Assembly: GCF_902859805.1 (NCBI RefSeq)
Contig: NZ_CADIKC010000008.1
Location: forward strand, 372,001-436,000
Length of the DNA: 64,000 nucleotides
Source: Paraburkholderia sediminicola
Lineage (GTDB): Bacteria > Pseudomonadota > Gammaproteobacteria > Burkholderiales > Burkholderiaceae
Direction of reading: 5' to 3'
Part shown: piece by piece, positions 37,173 through 45,973 of the stretch
How positions within the stretch are numbered: the stretch's first letter is position 1
How the letters are laid out: each line of letters opens with the position of its first letter
Position numbers and translations under genes: made by a program
The notes under the pieces: model-generated
What the model was told of the DNA's origin: nothing
Database searches by the model: none
The model's input: the letters and a program-made list of their open reading frames with translations, nothing else

Positions 37173-38350
37173 TTTGCCGCGTTGGCCGGCACGCCGCCCG
37201 CCGCGAGCCACGTGTCGCGCGCGAGGCACAGGTCCGCCCAGGCCTTCGCCTTGTCGGGCAGACTGCGCAACAGGTACGCCGGGTGATACGTGACGATGAC
37301 CGGCACGCCTTCGTATTCATGCACGCGACCACGCAGCGACGAAATGCTCGCTTCCGTCCTGAGCAGACTTTGCGCGGCAAAGCGGCCGAGCGCGACGATC
37401 ACTTTCGGCTTGACCAGCGCGACCTGGCGTTGCAGGTAAGGCTCGCAACGCGCGACTTCGTCCGGCTCGGGATTGCGGTTGCCCGGCGGGCGGCACTTGA
37501 TTACGTTGGCGATATAGACGTTGCTGTCGCGTGCGAGCGTCAGCGAAAGCAGCATGTTGTCGAGCAGCTTGCCCGCCTGGCCGACGAACGGCTCGCCCAG
37601 GCGATCCTCGTTCTCGCCCGGCGCTTCGCCGATCAGCATCCAGTCGGCGTTGTGATCGCCGACGCCAAATACCGTGTTCGTGCGTTTCTCGCACAGACGG
37701 CAGCGTTGGCACGCGGCGACCTGCTGACTCAATGCGTCCCAGTCGAGTGTCTGGATCGAAGAGGGCTCGGGCGCCTCACGGCGCGCTTCAACGGGAGCGT
37801 GGGCCGGCTGATCGTCGAACCATGCGAAGTCGTCGTCGGGCGGGCCGCCGAATGCTGGCGGTTCGGGGGTACGAGGCTGCGGCGATGACTGCCGCGCTTC
37901 AACCGGCGCCTGCGTGCGGCCTGGCTGCTCCTGCTCTGGCGGCGCAAAGCGCTCACCTTGATCCCGCTCCGGCATGGACCGTGACGAATCGCTTGCACGT
38001 GCCGGAGTCTGGCGTTCGAATCGATCGCGCGCTTCGGCAGGTGGCGACGCTTGATCCGCACGAACCGGCGCACGGCGCTCACCCTGCAGTTGCGCCGAAT
38101 CGGCTTGCCCAGCTTCGCCCGATCGCATCGCGGGCCGCGCAGCGTCCCGGCCATCCTGAGCGAACGTGGACGACGATGCTCCACTCGCCGCCATCCGCGG
38201 ATCGTCGCGACGCGCTACCTGATCCGCCAACCCGGCACCGCCCTGCTCGGCAGCGGCTTCGACTGCGCTTTCCTGCGCCGCCGACATCCCGCGACGCACC
38301 CACAGCGGCGCGAGTCCGAACTCTTCCAGTACCGATTCATGCAGCGCCAT
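37169..38350 (-). CDS. Uracil-DNA glycosylase, family 4, with long N-terminal linker
   Basis: Excises uracil from DNA. The catalytic part (about residues 200-393) has the 4Fe-4S cysteines CQRCRLC and a second pair in KCRPPGNRNPEPDEVARC, motif GEAPGENEDRLGEPFVGQAG, VIVALGRFAAQSLL and the terminal TYHPAYLLR motif, as in family 4 enzymes. Residues 1-18 form a conserved-looking leader MALHESVLEEFGLAPLWV, and residues 19-195 are a low-complexity Pro/Glu/Arg/Gln linker. The ATG at 38350 lies inside the end of rimI (14-bp overlap). Family 4 enzymes are usually near 200 residues, so the linker is the odd part. Confidence 0.9.
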   Translation of the reverse strand: MALHESVLEEFGLAPLWVRRGMSAAQESAVEAAAEQGGAGLADQVARRDDPRMAASGASSSTFAQDGRDAARPAMRSGEAGQADSAQLQGERRAPVRADQASPPAEARDRFERQTPARASDSSRSMPERDQGERFAPPEQEQPGRTQAPVEARQSSPQPRTPEPPAFGGPPDDDFAWFDDQPAHAPVEARREAPEPSSIQTLDWDALSQQVAACQRCRLCEKRTNTVFGVGDHNADWMLIGEAPGENEDRLGEPFVGQAGKLLDNMLLSLTLARDSNVYIANVIKCRPPGNRNPEPDEVARCEPYLQRQVALVKPKVIVALGRFAAQSLLRTEASISSLRGRVHEYEGVPVIVTYHPAYLLRSLPDKAKAWADLCLARDTWLAAGGVPANAAK

Positions 38351-38831
38351 CTGCGCCCTCCGTGGCAAACGAGAAACGCATCACGATGGCGTCCTCCCGA
38401 CTGCGATGCCGCGCCGGATAATAGTTTTTGCGCCGGCCAATCGACGTAAAGCCAAAACGCTCGTAAAGCCGGATCGCCCGATGATTCGACGGCCGCACTT
38501 CGAGCAGCAGGCCCTCGAGTTTTTCGGCGCGCGTAATGCGCACCGCTTCACGCAGCAGCGCGAGCCCGGCGCCGGCACCTTGCGCGGCGGGCGTCACGCA
38601 CAAATTGAGCAGATGCATTTCATCGACCACCGGCATCAGCACGCAATAGCCGATCAGCGAGCCCGTCACGTGACGCATGCAGATGCCGAAATAGCCATTG
38701 CGCAGCGAGTCGCCGAAATTGCCGCGGCTCCAGGGGAATTCGTAGGCGATCTTCTCGATGGCCGCGACCTCGTCCAGATCGGCTTCGGTCATCGGTGACA
38801 TATAACGGTCCGCCAGCAACACCCCGCTCAT
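38337..38831 (-). CDS. rimI: Ribosomal-protein-alanine N-acetyltransferase
   Basis: GNAT enzyme acetylating the N-terminus of ribosomal protein S18. The 164 residues contain YPFPWSRGNFxDSL-type N-terminal segment (here YEFPWSRGNFGDSL), the acetyl-CoA loop VTPAAQGAGAGLALL and the C-terminal NHRAIRLYERFGFTSIGRRKNYYP segment typical of RimI. The ATG overlaps the tsaB stop by 4 bases. The tsaB-rimI order is widely conserved. Confidence 0.95.
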   Translation of the reverse strand: MSGVLLADRYMSPMTEADLDEVAAIEKIAYEFPWSRGNFGDSLRNGYFGICMRHVTGSLIGYCVLMPVVDEMHLLNLCVTPAAQGAGAGLALLREAVRITRAEKLEGLLLEVRPSNHRAIRLYERFGFTSIGRRKNYYPARHRSREDAIVMRFSFATEGADGAA

Positions 38832-39640
38832 TGCCGGCCCTCACCTTGATCCGCTTCATGCGCCACCCTGGCAGCCTGTTCGGCCTTGGCGGCTTTTTCG
38901 GCAACGCGCTCCGCCGTGGTCTGGGCAACCTTGTCGCGAATGTATTCCGGCGCGGCCTGATCCGCCGGCACGGTGCGGCCGGCGCGAAACGCGCGCAACG
39001 CCGCGTGCGCGAGCGGCACAGCATGCGGTAGCGCTTCGCTGTCGACGATTCGCGCAGCCGCGACGGCGGGCAGCCGCGCGCCGAATGCCGCCGCAGCATT
39101 GCCCGCCAGAGTGAAAGGGACATCGGGCAAGACGAGCCGCTCCGGCGCATCGAGCGAAGCCGCCTGAAGCGTGCGCCATTCGCCAACGGCCGCGTCCCAG
39201 GCGTAGTCGGCCCAATAGATCTCGTCCATCCGGGCGTCGAGCGCAGCAAGCACGCGGGTCGCCGACGGATCGCGCAGCCGTGCGCTTTCCGCGCAGGCCA
39301 GCAGCGTGCTGACCGGCACGACCGGCAGGTTCAGGCCGAACGCCAGGCCTTGAGCCACGCCCGTCGCGGTGCGAAGACCCGTGAACGAGCCGGGACCGGA
39401 GCCGAAGGCAATGGCGTGGCAGTCCGCCAGTTTCAGGCCGGCTTCGTCGAAAAGTTCGCGAATTGCGGGCAAGAGGCGCGTGCTGGAGACTGCGCCGGTT
39501 TGCTCGTGGCGCATCCAGATCCGGGGTTCGGCGTTGCCTTGGTCCGCTGTCTGGCTCGCCGCGCCGCCGATGGCGGACAGGAGCGCTACCGAGCAGAATT
39601 CGGTCGAGGTATCGAGAGCAAGAAGCACAGTTTGAGTCAT
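38828..39640 (-). CDS. tsaB: tRNA threonylcarbamoyladenosine synthesis protein TsaB
   Basis: Partner of TsaD and TsaE in adding the t6A37 modification to ANN-decoding tRNAs. From ATG 39640 the 270 residues start MTQTVLLALDTSTEFCSVAL, the ASKHA-fold signature, then CHAIAFGSGPGSFTGLRTATGVAQGLAFG, the most conserved TsaB segment. The C-terminal 50 residues are Ala/Lys/Glu-rich. A longer upstream reading frame contains no family sequence and was rejected. Divergent from the acyl-CoA-binding protein gene. Confidence 0.94.
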   Translation of the reverse strand: MTQTVLLALDTSTEFCSVALLSAIGGAASQTADQGNAEPRIWMRHEQTGAVSSTRLLPAIRELFDEAGLKLADCHAIAFGSGPGSFTGLRTATGVAQGLAFGLNLPVVPVSTLLACAESARLRDPSATRVLAALDARMDEIYWADYAWDAAVGEWRTLQAASLDAPERLVLPDVPFTLAGNAAAAFGARLPAVAAARIVDSEALPHAVPLAHAALRAFRAGRTVPADQAAPEYIRDKVAQTTAERVAEKAAKAEQAARVAHEADQGEGRQ

Positions 39641-39803
39641 GGACCGTATTGTAATCGGCACGGCGCGTGCAGATGCGGTTTTGGGTGTGCCAGCCGGGCG
39701 GGCATGAATGTTTGGAATAAGCCCTCGGCCCCGCCGCCGCATGCAGTTGTTATGATCATCGGCCCAGCCAGAACCAACCCCGCCAGCCGGGCAAAAAACC
39801 ACC

Positions 39804-40073
39804 ATGACAGACATCAACGCGCAATTCGTCCAGGCCCAGGAAGATGCCAAGCAACTGCCCGAGCGTCCGGGCAACCTTACCCTTCTGCGCCTTTATGCTC
39901 TCTACAAGCAGGCCATCGACGGCGACGTCCACGGCGACAAACCCGGCTTCACCGATATCGTCGGCAAGTACAAGTACGATGCGTGGGCCGCGCTCAAAGG
40001 CACCGCGCCGGACGCGGCAAAGCAGCAATACGTCGAACTGATCGAAGCCCTCAAGAGCGGCACCGCCGCCTGA
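39804..40073 (+). CDS. Acyl-CoA-binding protein (ACBP)
   Basis: An 89-residue four-helix protein that binds long-chain acyl-CoA esters. The sequence shows the full family pattern: FVQAQEDAKQLPERPGNLTLLRLYALYKQA, the DGDVHGDKPGFTDIVGKYKYDAWAALKG ligand-binding segment (conserved Tyr and Lys), and the C-terminal helix QQYVELIEAL. ACBP is common in eukaryotes and patchy in bacteria; Burkholderiales are among those that carry it. It stands alone between tsaB and the helicase gene. Confidence 0.93.
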   Translation: MTDINAQFVQAQEDAKQLPERPGNLTLLRLYALYKQAIDGDVHGDKPGFTDIVGKYKYDAWAALKGTAPDAAKQQYVELIEALKSGTAA

Positions 40074-40568
40074 ATCTGACCCCACCACGAAGTCCGTCGC
40101 CGGGCCGGCAGGTCGCGGCGGCTCCGCGGGCGAGTCCCTTACTGTAGTTGACCCAGCGGGCCGGCTCCTCAGGCCCATTCGGGCAGCCAAGCGAAGTTTT
40201 CCGCCAGGAAACTTCCTAACAGTGGCGCAGTGCAACAAAACCCTATACAATGCTGCCTGCGCTTCACTGCTTTGCCCGGCTTTCCTCTAGCGGCCTTTGC
40301 GGCGCAGCGCCTCGTAGCGTTTAGCTCCAATCCAGTTTAGAACCTGTCCCCTCCTGCCTAGCCCCCTACGGGCGATCATGTCCCAGGCTGGCGGCACGCC
40401 GTGTTGGCATGTCGCATCCGATACAGCTTCTAACGAAAAGCTCGCCTTTATTGTCGCGAGCTGCCCCCGTTTTTCGATTTGCTCGCTGCTTCTTTGCTCG
40501 CTGAATCCGACGACTTGGGTATGCCGATTGGCGCCGACGTTTTAATTCCCTGTGTATCAAGGATTCTC
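40074..40568. other. Intergenic region upstream of the DEAD-box helicase
   Basis: 495 bp without a supported gene. TACAAT at 40246-40251 could be a -10 hexamer, with no good -35; it would give a leader near 310 nucleotides. A 7-bp inverted repeat agctcgc/gcgagct (40439-40445 and 40456-40462, 10-base loop) lies about 105 bp before the start codon. Long leaders are known for cold-induced DEAD-box genes. Confidence 0.4.
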
Positions 40569-42185
40569 ATGACTTCGAGCAATACCCCCAGCAGCCCGTT
40601 GAACGCCATCGCCGATCAAGCTCTCGGTTTCGCCGACGCACCCGCACAAGCCGCAGCTGTTGCTGCCGCTCCGGAAGCTGTCGCCGCAGAAGCCGCAGTG
40701 TCGACCGGCCCGTCGTTCGCGTCGCTCGGTCTCTCCGCGGATGTCGTCTCCGCCCTGACCGCCGCTGGCTATCAAAACCCGACTCCGGTTCAGCAACGCG
40801 CGATCCCCGCTGGCATCGCCGGCCGCGATCTGATGGTCTCGAGCCCGACCGGTTCGGGCAAGACCGCCGCGTTCATGCTGCCCGCCATCGAACGTTTTTC
40901 GCAACTGCAAAAAGCACAAGCCAGCCAGCCGCGTGAACCGCGTCCGGCTGACGGTGCCCGCACGCGCCGTCCGCAACCGGTTGCCCGTCCGACCATGCTG
41001 GTTCTGACGCCGACCCGCGAACTCGCGATGCAGGTCACCACCGCCGCTGCCACGTACGGCAAGCACCTCAAACGTCTGCGCACCGTCAGCATTCTGGGCG
41101 GCGTCGCTTACGGTCAACAGCTGATGCTGCTGGCGAAGAACCCGGAAATCCTGGTTGCTACGCCGGGCCGTTTGATCGACCACCTGGAACGCGGCCGTAT
41201 CGATCTGTCGCAACTGCAGATCCTGGTGCTGGACGAAGCCGACCGCATGCTGGACATGGGCTTCATCGAAGACATCGAAACGATCGTTGCCGCTACGCCG
41301 GCTTCGCGTCAAACCATGCTGTTCTCGGCTACGCTCGACGGCAAGATCAGCTCGCTGACCGGCCGCCTGCTGAAGGATCCGGAACGGATCGAGATCGTTC
41401 AACGCCTCGAACAACGTACCAACATCGCGCAAACCGTCCACTACGTTGACGACCGCGATCACAAGGATCGTCTGCTCGACCATCTGCTGCGTGACGAAGG
41501 CCTCGACCAGGCTATCGTCTTCACGGCAACCAAGATGGACGCCGACCAACTGGCTGGCCGTCTGGCCGACGCCGGTTTCGAATCGGCAGCACTCCACGGC
41601 GATCTGCCGCAAGGCGCGCGTAACCGCACGATCAAGGCTCTGCGCGAGCGCCGTGTGCGCGTGCTGGTGGCAACGGACGTCGCCGCTCGCGGTATCGACA
41701 TCCCGGGCATCACGCACGTGTTCAACTACGATCTGCCGAAGTTCGCTGAAGACTACGTGCACCGTATCGGCCGTACCGGCCGTGCTGGCCGCTCGGGTAT
41801 CGCAGTGAGCCTCGTGCACCACGCTGAACAAGGCGCGCTCAAGCGCATCGAGCGTTTCGTGCGCACGCCGCTGCCGGTCAACGTCGTCGAAGGCTTCGAG
41901 CCGCGCAAGTCGGCTCCGTCGGGCGGTGGTCGTCCTGGCTTTGGCGGCCGTGGCCGTCCGGGCGGTGGCAACGGTGGTGGCCGTCGCTTCGGTAGCGGCA
42001 GCGGCGCAGGCAAGCCGGCCGGTAACGGTGGCGGTTCGCGCAGCGGTAGCGGCAATGGCGGCGGCTGGGCCGGCAAGTCGGCTGGCGGCGGTTCGCGTGA
42101 AGGCGGCTTCGGCGGTGGTTCGCGTGACGGTGGCTACGGCGCACGCCGCAGCGACGGCCCGCGTACGGCGCGTCGCGGCAGCTAA
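40569..42185 (+). CDS. rhlE: DEAD-box RNA helicase, RhlE-like, with Gly-rich tail
   Basis: ATP-dependent RNA helicase of ribosome assembly or RNA decay. The 538 residues (ATG 40569, AAGGA upstream) hold the Q motif, Walker A SPTGSGKTAAF, PTRELAMQV, DEAD box VLDEADRMLDMGF, SATL, and the second RecA domain with HRIGRTGRAGRSG. The first 50 residues are Ala/Pro-rich; the last about 95 are Gly/Arg/Ser-rich (GGGRPGFGGRGRPGGG), a typical RNA-binding tail. Closest type is RhlE; DeaD/SrmB are less likely because their C-terminal domains are absent. Confidence 0.88.
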   Translation: MTSSNTPSSPLNAIADQALGFADAPAQAAAVAAAPEAVAAEAAVSTGPSFASLGLSADVVSALTAAGYQNPTPVQQRAIPAGIAGRDLMVSSPTGSGKTAAFMLPAIERFSQLQKAQASQPREPRPADGARTRRPQPVARPTMLVLTPTRELAMQVTTAAATYGKHLKRLRTVSILGGVAYGQQLMLLAKNPEILVATPGRLIDHLERGRIDLSQLQILVLDEADRMLDMGFIEDIETIVAATPASRQTMLFSATLDGKISSLTGRLLKDPERIEIVQRLEQRTNIAQTVHYVDDRDHKDRLLDHLLRDEGLDQAIVFTATKMDADQLAGRLADAGFESAALHGDLPQGARNRTIKALRERRVRVLVATDVAARGIDIPGITHVFNYDLPKFAEDYVHRIGRTGRAGRSGIAVSLVHHAEQGALKRIERFVRTPLPVNVVEGFEPRKSAPSGGGRPGFGGRGRPGGGNGGGRRFGSGSGAGKPAGNGGGSRSGSGNGGGWAGKSAGGGSREGGFGGGSRDGGYGARRSDGPRTARRGS

Positions 42186-42295
42186 GCAGCGACTTGCCTG
42201 GCAGTCGTCAGGCAACGCCCATTTACGCAGCTCGTTTAGCGCGTAAGGCAGCCTAAAAAGACCCGAACGGCCTCGCGCCGTTCGAGAGTCGAAAG

Positions 42296-42324
42296 AAACC
42301 GGTGCTCAGGCACCGGTTTTTTTT
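42296..42324 (+). terminator. Intrinsic terminator of the helicase gene
   Basis: Perfect 10-bp stem AAACCGGTGC / GCACCGGTTT with a TCAG loop, followed by eight T. It is preceded by a second hairpin, CGAACGG / CCGTTCG at 42264-42284. The pair lies about 80-140 bp after the stop codon. Confidence 0.93.
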
Positions 42325-42431
42325 CGTCCACATTTTGGACACCGGCGAAATTTCACGATGTGGAAAATTTTTTTGCGTCGTAAAAAATCGTGCTGCACGG
42401 CACAACAAGGCCTATTGCAAGATGGAAAAAG

Positions 42432-42452
42432 ACGTTTCTCAATGCGAAACGT
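42432..42452. promoter_or_regulatory. Symmetric operator candidate upstream of aceA
   Basis: Perfect inverted repeat ACGTTTC / GAAACGT with a 7-base spacer (tcaatgc), ending 13 bp before the predicted -35. Symmetry and position fit a dimeric repressor or activator site. The regulator is not identified. Confidence 0.55.
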
Positions 42453-42465
42453 ACGATTCAAGCCA

Positions 42466-42493
42466 TTGATTTTTAACACAAATAAATATTATA
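42466..42493 (+). promoter_or_regulatory. Candidate promoter of aceA
   Basis: TTGATT (42466-42471) and TATTAT (42488-42493) with a 16-bp spacer, in an AT-rich stretch. An alternative -10, TATAAA, starts three bases later. Transcription would begin near 42500, about 140 bases before the start codon. Confidence 0.55.
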
Positions 42494-42638
42494 AAAACGC
42501 TCCTCGGCAGCTATTGCGCGACGGTCGATTTGCCTAGACTCTTATATAAGACTTCACGAAACGAAACGCCTCAACGGGCCAGGCGCTTCGACGAAGACAA
42601 CAGTCACCTATCCATTACAGGCAACCAAGGAGCACACC

Positions 42639-43943
<1,305 letters not shown>

Positions 43944-43987
43944 GGTACTTCGCGGTCTGATCGCGGGAACGGCAAGACAGACGAAAA

Positions 43988-44162
43988 AGCGGCTCCGTTA
44001 GAGAGCCGCTGTCAGGGAGGAGCAGCCATCAGGGCGGAAGCACGCCGGTCTGCCCTGATGGCTGGAATCTGGGAGAGATGGCGGCAATGCAGAGAAAGCC
44101 AGCACAACTCATTGTGCGGCGAGCATAGGACGCGCCGGCCTCATCGCCGGCGCGTTTTTTTT
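43988..44162 (+). ncRNA. Three-hairpin transcript end downstream of aceA (possible 3'UTR RNA)
   Basis: Three perfect inverted repeats in order: AGCGGCTC/GAGCCGCT (43988-44010, 7-base loop), AGCCATCAGGGC/GCCCTGATGGCT (44024-44063, 16-base loop), and the terminator stem ACGCGCCGGC/GCCGGCGCGT (44130-44155) with eight T. The long structured tail is more than a terminator needs. A separate small RNA is inference; the hairpins are plain in the sequence. Confidence 0.4.
44130..44162 (+). terminator. Intrinsic terminator downstream of aceA
   Basis: Perfect 10-bp GC-rich stem with loop CTCATC followed by eight T on the plus strand. The T run is on one side only, so it serves plus-strand transcription from aceA, not the convergent stress-protein gene. 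Confidence 0.92.
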
Positions 44163-44205
44163 GCTATGCCGTTTTTGCCCGCGGCAGGAATCGCGAGCGT
44201 GCGTC

Positions 44206-44640
44206 TCAGCGATACACGATGACCGGGATCTTCGTATGCGTCAGGACCCGCTGTGTCTCGCTGCCGATCAGCAAACTGCCGAGACCGCGCCGCCCGTGCG
44301 ACGCCATGAAAATCACGTCGCAAGCACCCTGCTCCGCGGCTTCGATGATGCCGAGATACGGCGCCGGATGCACGCTGGTGCGACTGTCGAACGCAACGCC
44401 GACACGGCGCGCCGCCAGCTCCACTTCTCGCAGGTGCACGTGCGCCTCACGCTCGCTGCGCTGCAGAAACTCGACCGGTGGCTCGATCACCACGTCAGAA
44501 AACGGCGAGTACGGATATTGCGGCAGACACGCGTAGGCGGTAACGCGAGCGCCGACGGCCTGCGCGAGATCGATGGCGCCGTCTATCGCTTTGCGTGACA
44601 GGTCTGAACCATCGGTCGGAACCAGGATGTGCCTGAACAT
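44206..44640 (-). CDS. Universal stress protein (UspA family)
   Basis: A 144-residue alpha/beta protein of the ATP-binding Usp type. It starts MFRHILVPTDGSDLSRKAID and ends with the nucleotide-binding loop GRRGLGSLLIGSETQRVLTHTKIPVIVYR (G-x2-G-x9-G-S pattern), so ATP binding is likely. A GGAGGG site lies 5 bases before the ATG. It is convergent with aceA and may have no functional tie to it. Confidence 0.92.
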   Translation of the reverse strand: MFRHILVPTDGSDLSRKAIDGAIDLAQAVGARVTAYACLPQYPYSPFSDVVIEPPVEFLQRSEREAHVHLREVELAARRVGVAFDSRTSVHPAPYLGIIEAAEQGACDVIFMASHGRRGLGSLLIGSETQRVLTHTKIPVIVYR

Positions 44641-44883
44641 GATGCCCTCCGTCGCCGGCTGCGTGCAGCGCGGCGTCAGCGTTCCACGAGGCGCGGCTTG
44701 GAAACCGCTTCAATCGATTGTAGGTCGCAGAAACGTGCTCAAGGCTGTCGTGCGGGTCTGTCCGTATATCGAAAACCCGCTGCGCGGGTCCGCATCGAAG
44801 TCGTCTGTCGCGGTCGTGCGGGACGGCACAAGGGTTGTTGCGCCGGTCGTCGAACCGCTGGTTCGTCTGACCGCAGCCGCAAC

Positions 44884-45795
44884 TCAGCCGCCCTCGCCCC
44901 AGTAATCAGGATGGCCGTACGTATGCTTGAGAAAGTCCAGAAACAGCCGGACCCGCAGCGGCAAATGCCGGCGCTGCGGAAATACCGCATGGATGCCGAT
45001 CGGCGGCGCGGCAAACTCGTCGAGCACGCTCACCAGCCGGCCAGCCGCGATATCCGTGCCGACCTCCCACCACGAGCGCCATGCGAGCCCGTAGCCCTCG
45101 AGGCACCACTCGTGCAGCACGGCGCCGTCCGAGCATTCCATCGTGCCGGACACCTTGATCGAGACGACCTTGTCGCCTTGCTGGAACACCCAACCGCGCT
45201 GCTGGTTGGCGCTCGCGCCAAGCGCGAGGCAGTTGTGATGCGCGAGATCGGCCAGCGTATGCGGCGAACCGCGCCGGCTCAGATACGACGGCGAAGCCAC
45301 GCACACGCGGCGGTTCTCACCGAGCTTGAGCGATACGAGCGACGAATCCGGCAATTCGCCCAGGCGCACGGCGCAGTCGAAGCCCTCGTTGACGAGGTCG
45401 ACCAGCCGGTCGGACAGGTCGAGCGTAATCGACACATCCGGATGCGCGACGGTAAATGCCGGCACCAATGGCGCGACATGCCGGCGCCCAAACCCGGCCG
45501 GCGCCGACAGCCGCAAATGACCGCTCGCCTTCACGCCGCCCGCCGACACGCTGGCCTCGGCGTTCTGCATGTCGTGGATGACGCGCTGGCAATCTTCGAG
45601 AAACGCCGAACCCTCGAAGGTCAGCGTGATCTTGCGCGTGGTGCGCACCAGCAATTTGACGCCGAGACGCTCTTCGAGCGCATCGATGCGGCGGCCGATG
45701 ATCGCGGGCGCCACGCCCTCAGCGAGCGCCGCGGCGGACAGGCTGCCCTTGGCCGCGACGGTAACGAAAGTCTCGATCTGCTTGAAACGATCCAT
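44884..45795 (-). CDS. LysR-family transcriptional regulator
   Basis: A 303-residue regulator with an N-terminal winged helix-turn-helix (MDRFKQIETFVTVAAKGSLSAAALAEGVAPAIIGRRIDAL) and a LysR substrate-binding domain (HLRLSAPAGFGRRHVAPLVPAF, FDCAVRLGELPDSSLVSLKLGE). It is divergent from the haloacid dehalogenase gene, the usual layout for a LysR regulator and its target. The ligand is unknown. Confidence 0.93.
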   Translation of the reverse strand: MDRFKQIETFVTVAAKGSLSAAALAEGVAPAIIGRRIDALEERLGVKLLVRTTRKITLTFEGSAFLEDCQRVIHDMQNAEASVSAGGVKASGHLRLSAPAGFGRRHVAPLVPAFTVAHPDVSITLDLSDRLVDLVNEGFDCAVRLGELPDSSLVSLKLGENRRVCVASPSYLSRRGSPHTLADLAHHNCLALGASANQQRGWVFQQGDKVVSIKVSGTMECSDGAVLHEWCLEGYGLAWRSWWEVGTDIAAGRLVSVLDEFAAPPIGIHAVFPQRRHLPLRVRLFLDFLKHTYGHPDYWGEGG

Positions 45796-45973
45796 GGGAA
45801 GCGGAGCCGCGACGCCTCAAAGGAAGTCCCCCTTGAGGCGTGGTGCGGGAAAGTGGTCGGTGCGCGTCAGATTAGGTGGATGAAAGTAAAAGATCAAGTG
45901 ATGTTTAGCCTCTTTTTTAGCGTACAGCATCACTAATACAATCCGTCCTGACCTCTGATAGGAGTGCACGGCA

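Larger units (their letters stand above)
42325..42638. other. Regulatory region upstream of aceA
   Basis: About 310 bp, clearly AT-richer than its surroundings, with several T and A runs between 42366 and 42500. It holds a symmetric operator candidate and a sigma-70-like promoter (separate entries), then about 130 bp of leader with an AAGGAG site just before the aceA ATG. Confidence 0.6.

Noticed and set aside
37169..38350. UdgX-type (DNA cross-linking) glycosylase
   Set aside because: The KRRIH-type insertion of UdgX is not present; motifs fit ordinary family 4.
40557..42215. 552-codon Ala/Thr/Arg-rich open frame opposite the DEAD-box helicase
   Set aside because: Composition follows the Gly-rich helicase tail read backwards; no motifs.
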